Of a stretch of DNA of 64,000 nucleotides, positions 28,690 to 37,101 are shown one piece after another. The translations under genes and the position numbers were made by a program. How positions within the stretch are numbered: the stretch's first letter is position 1; every line of letters starts with the position of its first letter. The notes under the pieces were generated by a model that worked only from the letters and a program-made list of their open reading frames with translations, did no database searches and had not been told where the DNA came from. Source of the stretch: Planctomycetota bacterium (GTDB lineage Bacteria > Planctomycetota > UBA1135 > GCA-002686595); the NCBI GenBank assembly GCA_020638855.1, contig JACKHT010000007.1, positions 1 to 64,000 of the forward strand, read 5' to 3'.

Positions 28690-29918
28690 CGGGGTGGCCG
28701 GTCGGACGCCCTTCCGATGGGAGTTTGGGGCCTTCCCAGGATCTCGCGTAGGCCCGGCTCAAGCCCTTCCGCGATCACCTCGTGACCGCGCCGGTTGGGA
28801 TGCCCATCGCCCACGTGCAAGCGTTCACCGGCCAGCGTGTGCGACAGCATGACCCCGTCGATGGGGAGGACTTGCAGCGCAAGGCTTTGGCTCGCTTCGA
28901 CCAACGCTTGGGTCAAGCGCGATTGGAATTCGGGGCTATCGGCAGCTTCGGGGCGCGGAAAGCGCGGCTCGTAGAGATAGCGGTCGTGCTTGTGGGCGAC
29001 GGAGGTCACGACCAAGGGGACCCCTCGCTCTTGGCAAGCTTCCGCCATCGCTTGTAGGGCATGGTGCGCGGGTTGGTCGGCCGCCACGATCCAATGCGAG
29101 GCCTCCGCCACCAGGGCGCGCTCCTGGTCCCCGGGGTCGTGGTAGGGGATGGCGTCCAAGTCCAGCACTTCGCCCGGGTCCAAGGCTCGACCGGTGCACA
29201 CGTAAGCCAGCGCGGAATGGGCCAACAGCCACTGGTAGGCGTGCTTGCCTTCGCTGCGCCATCCGCCGATCTGATCCATGCCCGCCGGTCGCTCCACGCG
29301 CCATCGGTCGCTGGCCACGTCCTCCAGCACGAAGCGAGGCTTGAGCATGCCGTATTGTTCGGTGGTCTGCGCCTCGAACAGGTCGTTCATCACCACGCAA
29401 TACAACACCAGGTCGGGTTCGTACGACCACCCGTTGCGCTCGAGGTTCCAGTAGTGCTGGTCGGTTCCGTAGCCGGGGACGGCCAGATTGATCACTTCGA
29501 CCCCGGGGCCCAAGCGGGCCTCCAGCAAGTCGGTGTAGCGTTCTCCGTTGTCCACGCCCCAGCCCCATGTCACCGAGTCACCCAGGACCACGATACGCTT
29601 GGAACCCGCCGGTTTGACAAGGCTGCGCTCTGGATCGCGGAAGCCTTCGCGGTTGATTCGCACCCGATAGTCGATGTTGCCATCGTGGATGTGCCCGGTG
29701 GCGCCGGGCCGGTTGGCCCAACCCAGGGCCCGATCGAGCCTTCCTACGGCCTTCCAATTGTTGCCCAGGTAGCGCCCTCGCACAAACGACGGCCCCAACC
29801 AAAGGGTGGCGGCCCCTTCCAAAAGGAGCCCCAAGGCCAGGGTCACGCCCAAGATCAAAAGGAGTTTTGTCCACGGTCGCGTGCGGCTCGATCCGGGTTG
29901 GGGGGAGGCAGGCTTCAC
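28686..29918 (-). CDS. SGNH/GDSL-type hydrolase, membrane-anchored
   Basis: A 410-aa protein with an N-terminal transmembrane helix (about 17-40). The hydrolase domain has block I GDSVTWGWG at 113-121 with nucleophile Ser115, an Asn in the NLAVPGYGTDQ region (block II), a block III-like VVMNDLFEAQ, and the Asp/His of block V in DGHPNRRGH near residue 377. Families of this type include lipases, esterases and acyl-transferring enzymes acting on polysaccharides; the substrate here is unknown. The start is GTG 29918. It is divergent from the methionine gamma-lyase-like gene, with 87 bp between the starts, and overlaps the HU stop by 4 bp. Confidence 0.85.
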   Translation of the reverse strand: MKPASPQPGSSRTRPWTKLLLILGVTLALGLLLEGAATLWLGPSFVRGRYLGNNWKAVGRLDRALGWANRPGATGHIHDGNIDYRVRINREGFRDPERSLVKPAGSKRIVVLGDSVTWGWGVDNGERYTDLLEARLGPGVEVINLAVPGYGTDQHYWNLERNGWSYEPDLVLYCVVMNDLFEAQTTEQYGMLKPRFVLEDVASDRWRVERPAGMDQIGGWRSEGKHAYQWLLAHSALAYVCTGRALDPGEVLDLDAIPYHDPGDQERALVAEASHWIVAADQPAHHALQAMAEACQERGVPLVVTSVAHKHDRYLYEPRFPRPEAADSPEFQSRLTQALVEASQSLALQVLPIDGVMLSHTLAGERLHVGDGHPNRRGHEVIAEGLEPGLREILGRPQTPIGRASDRPPR

Positions 29919-30005
29919 GCGGGCAGCCTAGCAGGTGCCGCCGGCGAGCGACATAGGCCAAACAGGGGGTTGCCCCGAACGTCGCGGGCAGGCTACAAGC
30001 GGGCC

Positions 30006-31247
30006 ATGCAACATCACGACCCGATCGCCGCCCTTGCCCGACTGCACCGCGAATTTGGCGAACATGGCGGGGTCAATGTGTCCATTGAGCCCAGCACCAC
30101 GTTCACGGTGCTCGATCCCGCCACCATGCCTGCCATTTTTCAGGGGCAAATCGGCCATGACGCTGGTGGATGCTACCTGTATGGGCGGCACTTCAACCCG
30201 ACCGTGGTTTCGCTTGGCAAGCAACTCGCGGCCCTAGAGGGGGGCGAAGCGGGCTACGCCACGGCCAGTGGTATGAGCGCAATTGCGTGCACCTTGCTGC
30301 AGTATTGCGATGTGGGCGACCACGTGGTGGCGAGCGATACGTTGTATGGGGGCACCTACGCCTTGCTCGAAACGTTTCTGCCGCGCAAGGCTGGGTTGCG
30401 GACCGACTTCGTCAACACCAGCGACTTGGCGGCCGTGGAAGCGGCCATGACCCCGGGGACCAAGGTGCTCTACGTGGAAGCGATGTCCAATCCTATGCTG
30501 CGCGTGGCGAACATCCCGGCCTTGGCCGAGATCGCCCACCGCCACGATGCGATCTTGGTGGTCGATGGGACGTTTGCTCCGCTGATGATGAGCGCCATTC
30601 CTTTGGGGGCCGATGTGGTGGTGCATAGTCTGACCAAGTTCATCAACGGGGCCTCGGACATCATCGCGGGGGCGATCGTGGGGCCGGCTACGCTGCAGGG
30701 TGAGTTGATGGACTTGCATCATGGCGCCCTGATGTTGACCGGGCCGACCATGGATCCGCGCATGGCCTACGAAATCAGCGCGCGTTTGCCGCACCTAGGG
30801 CTGCGCATCCGCGAGCACGCGCGCCGAGCACAATTCTTCGCGGAAAGGCTCGACGAGCGCAACTTGCGCGTGATCTACCCCGGTTTGCCCAGCCATCCGG
30901 ACCATGCGTTGCTGCGCGATCAGATGAACCCCGGTTTCGGCTATGGGGGCATCCTTTGCTTGGATCTAGGGGATGCCGAACGCGCCGAGCGTTTCATGGA
31001 TTGCCTACAGAACCAGGACCACTTTGGCCTCTTGGCCGTGAGTTTGGGGTACCACGACACGCTCATGACCCGGCCTGCCGCGTCCACCTCAAGCGAGTTG
31101 TCCGCACCGGCTTTGGAGCGGGCAGGCATCCTGCCGGGGTTGATCCGCATGTCGGTGGGGTACACCGGAACGCTGGAAGATCGGTGGGAACAGCTCCAAC
31201 GGGCCCTCGATACCGTCCAGCCCCCGGTACGAAAAGATTTCCGTTAG
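30006..31247 (+). CDS. Cys/Met metabolism PLP-dependent enzyme, methionine gamma-lyase-like
   Basis: A 413-aa fold-type I PLP enzyme. The Schiff-base lysine is Lys211 in VVHSLTKFINGASD, and the cofactor-site Asp is in AILVVDGTF. The N-terminal Tyr/Arg pair of the neighbouring subunit is in YLYGRHFNPT, which also fits the family. It differs from the second such enzyme 6 kb away in that the usual NTFATP reads DGTFAPLM and no gamma-lyase Cys motif is obvious. Methionine gamma-lyase or an O-acetylhomoserine/cystathionine-type activity are both possible; the methionine-lyase-like form is a guess. ATG 30006 gives the family length; a longer open frame upstream is antisense to the SGNH gene. Confidence 0.88.
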   Translation: MQHHDPIAALARLHREFGEHGGVNVSIEPSTTFTVLDPATMPAIFQGQIGHDAGGCYLYGRHFNPTVVSLGKQLAALEGGEAGYATASGMSAIACTLLQYCDVGDHVVASDTLYGGTYALLETFLPRKAGLRTDFVNTSDLAAVEAAMTPGTKVLYVEAMSNPMLRVANIPALAEIAHRHDAILVVDGTFAPLMMSAIPLGADVVVHSLTKFINGASDIIAGAIVGPATLQGELMDLHHGALMLTGPTMDPRMAYEISARLPHLGLRIREHARRAQFFAERLDERNLRVIYPGLPSHPDHALLRDQMNPGFGYGGILCLDLGDAERAERFMDCLQNQDHFGLLAVSLGYHDTLMTRPAASTSSELSAPALERAGILPGLIRMSVGYTGTLEDRWEQLQRALDTVQPPVRKDFR

Positions 31248-31493
31248 GGGCTCCATAGTGAGCCGGAATTCCCGGCGATGTTCCTGGAAAACCAATCGGC
31301 GAACCTCGTTCAAGAGCGCCGATTGTGGAAGTCGAGCAGGAGTCCAACGCGCCTTGCGTGTGCTTCCAATGACCCTGCCCAAGACTTCCCACCCCGCCTC
31401 AGGTGCGCTCCACGCACGGAGATGGTCCTCCTGTGGAGATTTCTGGGCCGCTACCCTCGCAACCTCCGGGCCTAGCCAAGCCCAAGGACTGCC

Positions 31494-33656
31494 ATGCTGA
31501 GCTCGCGCTACGACCATTCCCAGTCCTCCCGAACCTTGCTCTTGTTGGGAGACGATGATGCCCTGCGCAGCACGGCTTGCCGGGCCCTGGAGGAGGCGGG
31601 TTTTGAAGTCGTCGAGGCCCAGGGGTTGGCCATGATTCGCGATCGGATCCGCGAATGCTGCCCCGCGGCCGTTCTATTGGATCTGCCCATGCGTTGGACG
31701 GATGGTATGGATCTTTGTCGCAACCTGCGGCAATCGCTGTTGCCCAAGGATGTTCCGATCCTTGTGGTCTCCGAACAAACCGACTTGGAGACGATTCGAA
31801 GCGCCTACCAAGCGGGGGCTACCGACTTTGTGACCAAGCCGATCCACCCCGATCTGCTTGGCCATCGGGTCGAATACCTGCTGAGGTCCGCCCGGGCCCT
31901 GTCCGATCTGCGCACCATCCAGAACCGGCTCGCGCTTGCCCAACGGGTGGCCCAATTGGGGTATTGGGAGTGGGATATGAAGGCCAATCGACTCTACATG
32001 TCCGAGACGTGCCAACGCATCCTGGAGATGGACAACCCCGACCCCGAAGGGGCTTTGCACCAGTTTTTGGGCATGGTCCACCCCGAAGACCGGCGCAAAG
32101 TCCGCCGGGCCTTGCTGGCTTCGATCGAGCGCAAGCAAGACTTCCACATGAACCATCGCGTCCTTTTGGCGAAGGGGGCGGAAAAGTACCTAGGGCACGA
32201 AGCCTGCGTCCAGTTGGGCGAAGACGGGGAGCCCGCGCGGGTGATGGGCTTGGTGCAGGACACCACCGAGCGTTGGAAGGCCGAAGCGCGCGTTCGGCAA
32301 TTGGCCTACTACGACAGCGTGACGGGGCTTCCCAACCGCGCCTACGTCCTGGAAAACCTAGCCCAATTGCTCGATCCCTTTCTTGCCTTGGGGGCCCAGC
32401 CGGTCCTCTTGTGCATTGGCCTGGACCATTTCCGCCGGATCAACAACACGCTGGGGTTCCAGGCCGGCAATCGGGTGCTGCAGATCGTGGCCGAGCGACT
32501 CAAAACTGCCAGCGCTACGCTGGGTCATGCCCATCCACAAGCCATTGAGGAGGATGGAGTCGCGGTTCCAATGATCGCTCGCCTTGGGGGAGACGAATTC
32601 CTCTTGGTGTTCACCCATACGGGGAGCCTGGAGGCGGCCAAGCAAACCAGCAAGGATTTGGCGCGCATCCTCGCCGAGCCGGTGATGATCGAAGGTCGCG
32701 AAATCAGTCTCACTAGCAGCATGGGTCTTGGACTGTACCCCCAAGACGGGAACGATCCCGAGTCGGCCCTGGGGAACACCAGCGCGGCCATGAACCTGGC
32801 CAAGAAGCGTGGACGCAACATGTGTCAGGTTTTTGAGCGCGAATGGAGCCAAAAGGCCCAGTTCTACCTGACCATCGAATCCGAGCTGCGCCACGCGATC
32901 GAGCAAGACCAATTCATCCTGCACTACCAACCCAAGGTGCACCTGGGGCGCAATCGGGTCCAAGGAATGGAAGCCTTGGTACGCTGGGTGCACCCCAAGC
33001 TGGGGACCATCTCGCCGGTCGATTTCATCCCGATCGCCGAACAGTGCGGGCTGATCGTGCCCCTGGGCACCTGGGTTCTGCGCACCGCGTTGGAACAAAT
33101 GGCCGCTTGGAATGCCGAAGGCCTTGGGGATTTGTGTGTCTCCGTCAACGTTTCCGGGGCTCAGTTGCAGCAACCCGGTTTGGACAGCTTGGTGATGGAA
33201 CTCTTGGAGTCCACGGGCGTGCCCGCGCACCAGCTCGAACTCGAACTCACCGAAGGTCTCTTGATGGAGGATACCGATCGCAGCATCGCCCTGTTGAGTC
33301 GGCTCACCCAGCAAGGGGTGGAGATTTCCGTCGACGACTTTGGTACCGGTTACTCCTCGCTGAGCTACTTGGCCAAGTTTCCCTTGAGCACGATCAAAGT
33401 GGACCGTTCCTTTGTCAAGGGCATCACCACCAATCGAGGCAATGCTGCGATCGTCAGCGCGACGATCGCCCTAGCCCACAGCTTGCGCCTGCAGGTGGTC
33501 GCGGAAGGCGTCGAAGAGCAACCCGAACTCGACTTCCTGCGCGGCCTACGCTGCGACACGATCCAGGGGTATTACTACTCCAAGCCTCTACCGGCCTCGG
33601 AGTTCGCAAGTTTCGTACGCCACTTCGACGGTCATTCGCGCCTGCGGGCTGCCTAG
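31494..33656 (+). CDS. REC-PAS-GGDEF-EAL cyclic-di-GMP protein
   Basis: A 720-aa cytoplasmic signalling protein with no transmembrane segment. A receiver domain (13-130) has the acidic patch D20-D22, phospho-acceptor Asp63 and Lys115, so it can be phosphorylated. A PAS domain follows (about 145-265). The diguanylate cyclase has an intact GGDEF (365-369). The EAL domain (460-715) has EAL at 493-495 and the metal-site loop DDFGTGYSS at 614-622. Both catalytic motifs look active, so the net effect on c-di-GMP cannot be predicted. The partner kinase is not adjacent; the large hybrid kinase at 11.3-14.2 kb ends in an HPt domain and is a candidate only by type. It is preceded by 246 bases without a gene. 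Confidence 0.95.
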   Translation: MLSSRYDHSQSSRTLLLLGDDDALRSTACRALEEAGFEVVEAQGLAMIRDRIRECCPAAVLLDLPMRWTDGMDLCRNLRQSLLPKDVPILVVSEQTDLETIRSAYQAGATDFVTKPIHPDLLGHRVEYLLRSARALSDLRTIQNRLALAQRVAQLGYWEWDMKANRLYMSETCQRILEMDNPDPEGALHQFLGMVHPEDRRKVRRALLASIERKQDFHMNHRVLLAKGAEKYLGHEACVQLGEDGEPARVMGLVQDTTERWKAEARVRQLAYYDSVTGLPNRAYVLENLAQLLDPFLALGAQPVLLCIGLDHFRRINNTLGFQAGNRVLQIVAERLKTASATLGHAHPQAIEEDGVAVPMIARLGGDEFLLVFTHTGSLEAAKQTSKDLARILAEPVMIEGREISLTSSMGLGLYPQDGNDPESALGNTSAAMNLAKKRGRNMCQVFEREWSQKAQFYLTIESELRHAIEQDQFILHYQPKVHLGRNRVQGMEALVRWVHPKLGTISPVDFIPIAEQCGLIVPLGTWVLRTALEQMAAWNAEGLGDLCVSVNVSGAQLQQPGLDSLVMELLESTGVPAHQLELELTEGLLMEDTDRSIALLSRLTQQGVEISVDDFGTGYSSLSYLAKFPLSTIKVDRSFVKGITTNRGNAAIVSATIALAHSLRLQVVAEGVEEQPELDFLRGLRCDTIQGYYYSKPLPASEFASFVRHFDGHSRLRAA

Positions 33657-33694
33657 CCGGGAGCGGCGTCCTGAATCTTCTGGGAAGCGACTGT

Positions 33695-34846
33695 CTAGAA
33701 ACGTACGGTCAATCCGTTGCTAAAATTCGAGGTCGTGCCCACGTCGCGGTGCCACATTTGGAAGTGCCACTCGCTCCCCGCCAAGATCAATGGGTTGCCG
33801 GGGAGCACCAAGAATGCCAACAACTCGTACCCTGGAGAACTTGCTCCGTGGACCCAATACACACCATTGGCACCGAACGTACCGATCGAATCCCACCAAG
33901 GAGCTACGTTGTAGCGGCCGATCACGTTCGGGGGTTGGACCGATAGGCACAAATGTCCAGAACCGAGGGGCAGGCCGGGATCCTGGGGTGCGCTGCCCAC
34001 AAGGAGGTAGACAAACTCACCCGGGGGCCCTTGGTTGGCCTCCACAAAGAGTCGAGGGGGGCTGGTAGTCGGTAGGAGCGTCCCCATAAGCTGGGTCGAA
34101 AGCCCCGTGGAGTTGGGGTCGGAAGGATCGCAAAACGTCGAGAATTGGGGTGTGTAGTCGATCACCAATTGTGGCCGGGACACAGGAGCGATGGCTTCGC
34201 GTGACCCCACGGCCACGGCACTCCCGGTGGTTCCTTCGGCAATGTGTTTGAGCAACCAACCGTGGTTGTCCCCAGGTTGGTCGAGCCATAGCTGCACATC
34301 CGCTTGCATATCGGGTGAACTGAAGGAAACGATGCCTGGGAAGCCGGCGCTACCGGTTGCAGATGCCGCCGACTGGAAGTCTCCACCCGGAAGGGTCCAA
34401 AAGGAATTGGGAGCAAACCGGTGGAGCCAAGTCGCGTCATTCAAAGTGGCGGGGGCCCCTTGCCCACCGCCTGTGCTACCACCCGAGGTAGAGTCTGAGC
34501 TGCCTTCTCCCCAACTCTCCAGTACCCGATGGACTCCCTGAGTGTAGAAGGCAACCGGCGCCCCCGTGACTTGAACGACCTGCAAATCCAAGCGCACGTT
34601 GTCGATGGTGGCACCGGGCGGAATAGCCGCGGCCACATCGAATTGCACGAGGTAGCGACGAATGGCTCCGGTTTGGGTAACCCCAAAGTAACCCCGCGGG
34701 CCGCTGCCGCTGCTCAAGGCTCCGGTCCCGGATTCGAAAAGGGTGTTGTCTTGCGTAGGGACCAAGGTCACCGTGTCGGCCCAAGCCAGGGGGGGGCAGC
34801 TAGCCAAACAAAGCAACCAGAGCAACGTGCGGCTTGTGATTTTCAT
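33695..34846 (-). CDS. Secreted DNRLRE-domain protein
   Basis: A 383-aa exported protein with a signal peptide (TLLWLLCLASCPPLAWA, cleavage near residue 24). An N-terminal DNRLRE beta-sandwich (about 25-210) is marked by QDNTLFES, GYFGVTQTGAIRRYLVQFDV and ATIDNVRLDLQV. A C-terminal domain (about 240-383) begins FCDPSDPNSTG and ends with WHFQMWHRDVGTTSNFSNGL. I associate this arrangement with many secreted planctomycete proteins, but do not know its name or ligand. Cell-surface display or adhesion is a guess. ATG 34846 has AGGAG about 10 bases upstream. It converges with the c-di-GMP gene. Confidence 0.85.
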   Translation of the reverse strand: MKITSRTLLWLLCLASCPPLAWADTVTLVPTQDNTLFESGTGALSSGSGPRGYFGVTQTGAIRRYLVQFDVAAAIPPGATIDNVRLDLQVVQVTGAPVAFYTQGVHRVLESWGEGSSDSTSGGSTGGGQGAPATLNDATWLHRFAPNSFWTLPGGDFQSAASATGSAGFPGIVSFSSPDMQADVQLWLDQPGDNHGWLLKHIAEGTTGSAVAVGSREAIAPVSRPQLVIDYTPQFSTFCDPSDPNSTGLSTQLMGTLLPTTSPPRLFVEANQGPPGEFVYLLVGSAPQDPGLPLGSGHLCLSVQPPNVIGRYNVAPWWDSIGTFGANGVYWVHGASSPGYELLAFLVLPGNPLILAGSEWHFQMWHRDVGTTSNFSNGLTVRF

Positions 34847-34873
34847 GGGGGCAACTCCTGGAACTTTTGGATA

Positions 34874-34917
34874 GGGGCGCAGGCGCTGGATTGGGGCGCA
34901 GGCGCTGGATTGGGGCG
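34874..34917. repeat. 19-bp tandem repeat upstream of the DNRLRE gene
   Basis: GGGGCGCAGGCGCTGGATT occurs twice head to tail (34874-34892, 34893-34911), plus 6 bases of a third copy. It lies 28 bp upstream of the DNRLRE start on the minus strand, so it could sit in the promoter or 5' leader. Confidence 0.88.
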
Positions 34918-35055
34918 GGGAAGCCCGCAGCCCAGCGTCCCTTCGTTTTAGCCGAAACCCTCCAAAGCGCAAGCGGACCGCGATGGGGTCGCCATGCACC
35001 GCTCTTGCATGGAGCCCGCTGGCGGTGGCGAGGCCAGCGGGCTAGGCTCAGGGCC

Positions 35056-35787
35056 ATGCGAAAGATGCTCCCTGCAATGCTCCCCACGATTCTGTTGTTT
35101 TGCGCCGGAGTGGTGGGCGGGTGCCGTACTTTCGAAGCCTCCGTGCCCCAACAAACCCAGCGAAGCCCCGTGCCTGAAAACATCAATGCGCCCTTTCTGG
35201 ACGCCGAAGTAAACCCCGACGACTGGAGCGAGCGTTGGGAGGTCGAGAGCCGGGAGATCTGTGCTTGCCGCGAAGCGGTGGTGGCGGCCCTGGATCTGAC
35301 GCCCGGGCAAGCCGTCGTCGATGTGGGGGCGGGGACCGGCTTGTTTGTGGCACCTTTTTCGGCGGCCGTGGGGCCGCAGGGGAAGGTCTATGCCGCCGAC
35401 ATCTCGCCTGCTTTCGTAGAGCACTTGCAGCAACGGGTCGAGCAGGCAGGGTTCCGCAATGTTCAGCCCTACCTCTCGAAGGAACGCTCGGTGAGTCTCC
35501 CCCGTGCCAGTGTCCAGACGGCCTACGTGGGGGATACCTACCATCACTTCGAGTACCACCTCGACATGCTGGCTTCGCTCTTCGAGGCCATCGCGCCAGG
35601 GGGGCAGTTGGTGGTCGTCGACTTCGAACGCATCCCCGGAACCTCGAGCGAGTGGATCCTGGGGCACGTGCGGGCTGGCAAGCAGGAAGTGCGCGCCGAA
35701 ATCGAGGGCGCCGGATTCCGATTCGTCGAAGAGGTCACGATCCCGGGCTTTCAAGAAAACTACCTGCTGCGCTTCCTGCGGCCCTAG
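35056..35787 (+). CDS. Lipoprotein SAM-dependent methyltransferase
   Basis: A 243-aa class I methyltransferase with an N-terminal lipoprotein signal (hydrophobic core TILLFCAGVVGG, lipidated Cys23). Motif I is VVDVGAGTGLFVAP (87-100); YAADISPAFVEH is the acidic loop that binds the ribose, and the segment AYVGDTYHHFEYHLDM and the strand LVVVDFERIPG follow the usual order. A SAM-dependent enzyme outside the cytoplasm is odd, because SAM is not expected there. I recall similar exported methyltransferases in planctomycetes and gammaproteobacteria, but not their substrate. ATG 35056 starts directly at the signal. It converges with the cystathionine gamma-synthase-like gene. Confidence 0.88.
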   Translation: MRKMLPAMLPTILLFCAGVVGGCRTFEASVPQQTQRSPVPENINAPFLDAEVNPDDWSERWEVESREICACREAVVAALDLTPGQAVVDVGAGTGLFVAPFSAAVGPQGKVYAADISPAFVEHLQQRVEQAGFRNVQPYLSKERSVSLPRASVQTAYVGDTYHHFEYHLDMLASLFEAIAPGGQLVVVDFERIPGTSSEWILGHVRAGKQEVRAEIEGAGFRFVEEVTIPGFQENYLLRFLRP

Positions 35788-35840
35788 GGTCCATCGATCG
35801 CGGGACCAAGGTTGTTTTGCGACTCGTCCCCCAACCTTCG

Positions 35841-35870
35841 CGCCCCAAGGACCCGCCGGTCCCTGGGGCG
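35841..35870. terminator. Hairpin between convergent methyltransferase and PLP genes
   Basis: CGCCCCA pairs with TGGGGCG and GGACC with GGTCC, with one A-C mismatch and a CGCC loop (35841-35870). It lies 54 bp after the methyltransferase stop and 9 bp before the end of the opposite gene, so it could serve both. No clean T tract follows on either side. Confidence 0.5.
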
Positions 35871-35878
35871 TGGTCGTT

Positions 35879-37036
35879 CTAAAGGACCCGATCGAGGTCG
35901 GCGATCAGGTCGTCGATGTGTTCGATGCCCACGGAGAGGCGCACCAAACCGTCCTGGAGCCCGGCTGCATGGCGCACCGCTGCAGGAATCGAAGCGTGGG
36001 TCATCGAAGGCGGGGTTTCGATCAAAGACTCAACGCCACCGAGCGACTCCGCCAGGGTGAAGATCTTGGTCGAGCTGGCCAGCCGGTTGCCCGCTTCCAC
36101 CCCGCCTTTCAGTTCGAACGAGACCATGCCACCGCCGGTCTTCATCTGGCGCTTGCACAGGTCGTACTGGGGGTGGGTCGGCAAGCCCGGGTAGTGCACG
36201 CGGTCCACCGCTGCATGGCCTTCGAGGAACTGCGCGATGGCCAAGGCGTTCTCGCTGTGGCGGTCCATGCGGATGGCCAGGGTTTTGGTGCCACGCATGA
36301 CCAGGAAGCAATCCATCGGCCCCGGGGTTCCGCCGACGGAGTTTTGGAAGAAGGCCAACTCGTCGCGCAGGGCGGTGTCGTTCACGATCAAGGCCCCCGC
36401 GACCACGTCCGAGTGGCCGCCCAAGTACTTGGTCAGCGAATGCAGCACCACGTCGGCTCCCATTTCGAGCGGCCGCTGCAGGTAGGGGGTCGCAAAGGTG
36501 TTGTCGACCACCAACAGCGCGCCCCCCTTGTGGGCGATCTCCGCGCAGGCGCGGATGTCGGTTAGGCGCAGCAGGGGATTGGTCGGGGTTTCGATGTAGA
36601 CGTAGCGCGTGCGCGCGTCCACGGCGTCGCGCACCTCGTCCAAGTTGGCGCTGTTGACGAACACGAACTCGATCCCGTAGCGCTCGAAGACCTTGGTGAA
36701 GATGCGATAGGTGCCCCCGTACAAGTCGTTGGCGGCGACCACCTTGTCCCCGGGGACCAAGCGGTCGAGCAGCGCGTTGGTGGCGGCCAGGCCCGACGAG
36801 AAGCACAGCCCGTGGCGACCTCCCTCGAGGCTCGCCAGGTTGATCTCAAGCGCGGTGCGCGTGGGGTTGTGCGTGCGCGAGTACTCGTACCCGGCGATGG
36901 GCTTGCCCGGAGCCGTTTGGGCGTAGGTGCTGGTCATGTAGACCGGGGTCATGACCGCGCCGGTCTGGGGATCGGGGGCCTGGCCTGCATGGATGGCTCG
37001 GGTTTCGAATTGGCCTTGGAGGTGGGAGTCGCTCAT
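35879..37036 (-). CDS. Cystathionine gamma-synthase/gamma-lyase family enzyme
   Basis: A 385-aa PLP enzyme of the trans-sulfuration family. The substrate/cofactor motifs are textbook: YSRTHNPTR (52-60), SSGLAATNALL, AANDLYGGTY, ETPTNPLLR, VVDNTFATPYLQRPL and the PLP lysine Lys203 in HSLTKYLGGHSD. The C-terminal SLGGVESLIETP and DGLVRLSVGIEHIDDL are complete. The choice between synthase (O-succinyl/acetylhomoserine plus cysteine) and lyase (cystathionine to cysteine) cannot be made from these motifs. ATG 37036 is preferred. It is divergent from mutS2 (65 bp between starts). Confidence 0.93.
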   Translation of the reverse strand: MSDSHLQGQFETRAIHAGQAPDPQTGAVMTPVYMTSTYAQTAPGKPIAGYEYSRTHNPTRTALEINLASLEGGRHGLCFSSGLAATNALLDRLVPGDKVVAANDLYGGTYRIFTKVFERYGIEFVFVNSANLDEVRDAVDARTRYVYIETPTNPLLRLTDIRACAEIAHKGGALLVVDNTFATPYLQRPLEMGADVVLHSLTKYLGGHSDVVAGALIVNDTALRDELAFFQNSVGGTPGPMDCFLVMRGTKTLAIRMDRHSENALAIAQFLEGHAAVDRVHYPGLPTHPQYDLCKRQMKTGGGMVSFELKGGVEAGNRLASSTKIFTLAESLGGVESLIETPPSMTHASIPAAVRHAAGLQDGLVRLSVGIEHIDDLIADLDRVL

Positions 37037-37101
37037 GGGGGTGTCTCTGGCAATTTGGGGTTTGGCGGCCCCGAGTGTACGGCCTACGCTACGCGCCAGC
37101 C

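Noticed and set aside
29061..30005. Extended upstream frame in front of the methionine gamma-lyase-like gene
   Set aside because: It is antisense to the SGNH hydrolase and has no homology-like content; the enzyme begins at ATG 30006.
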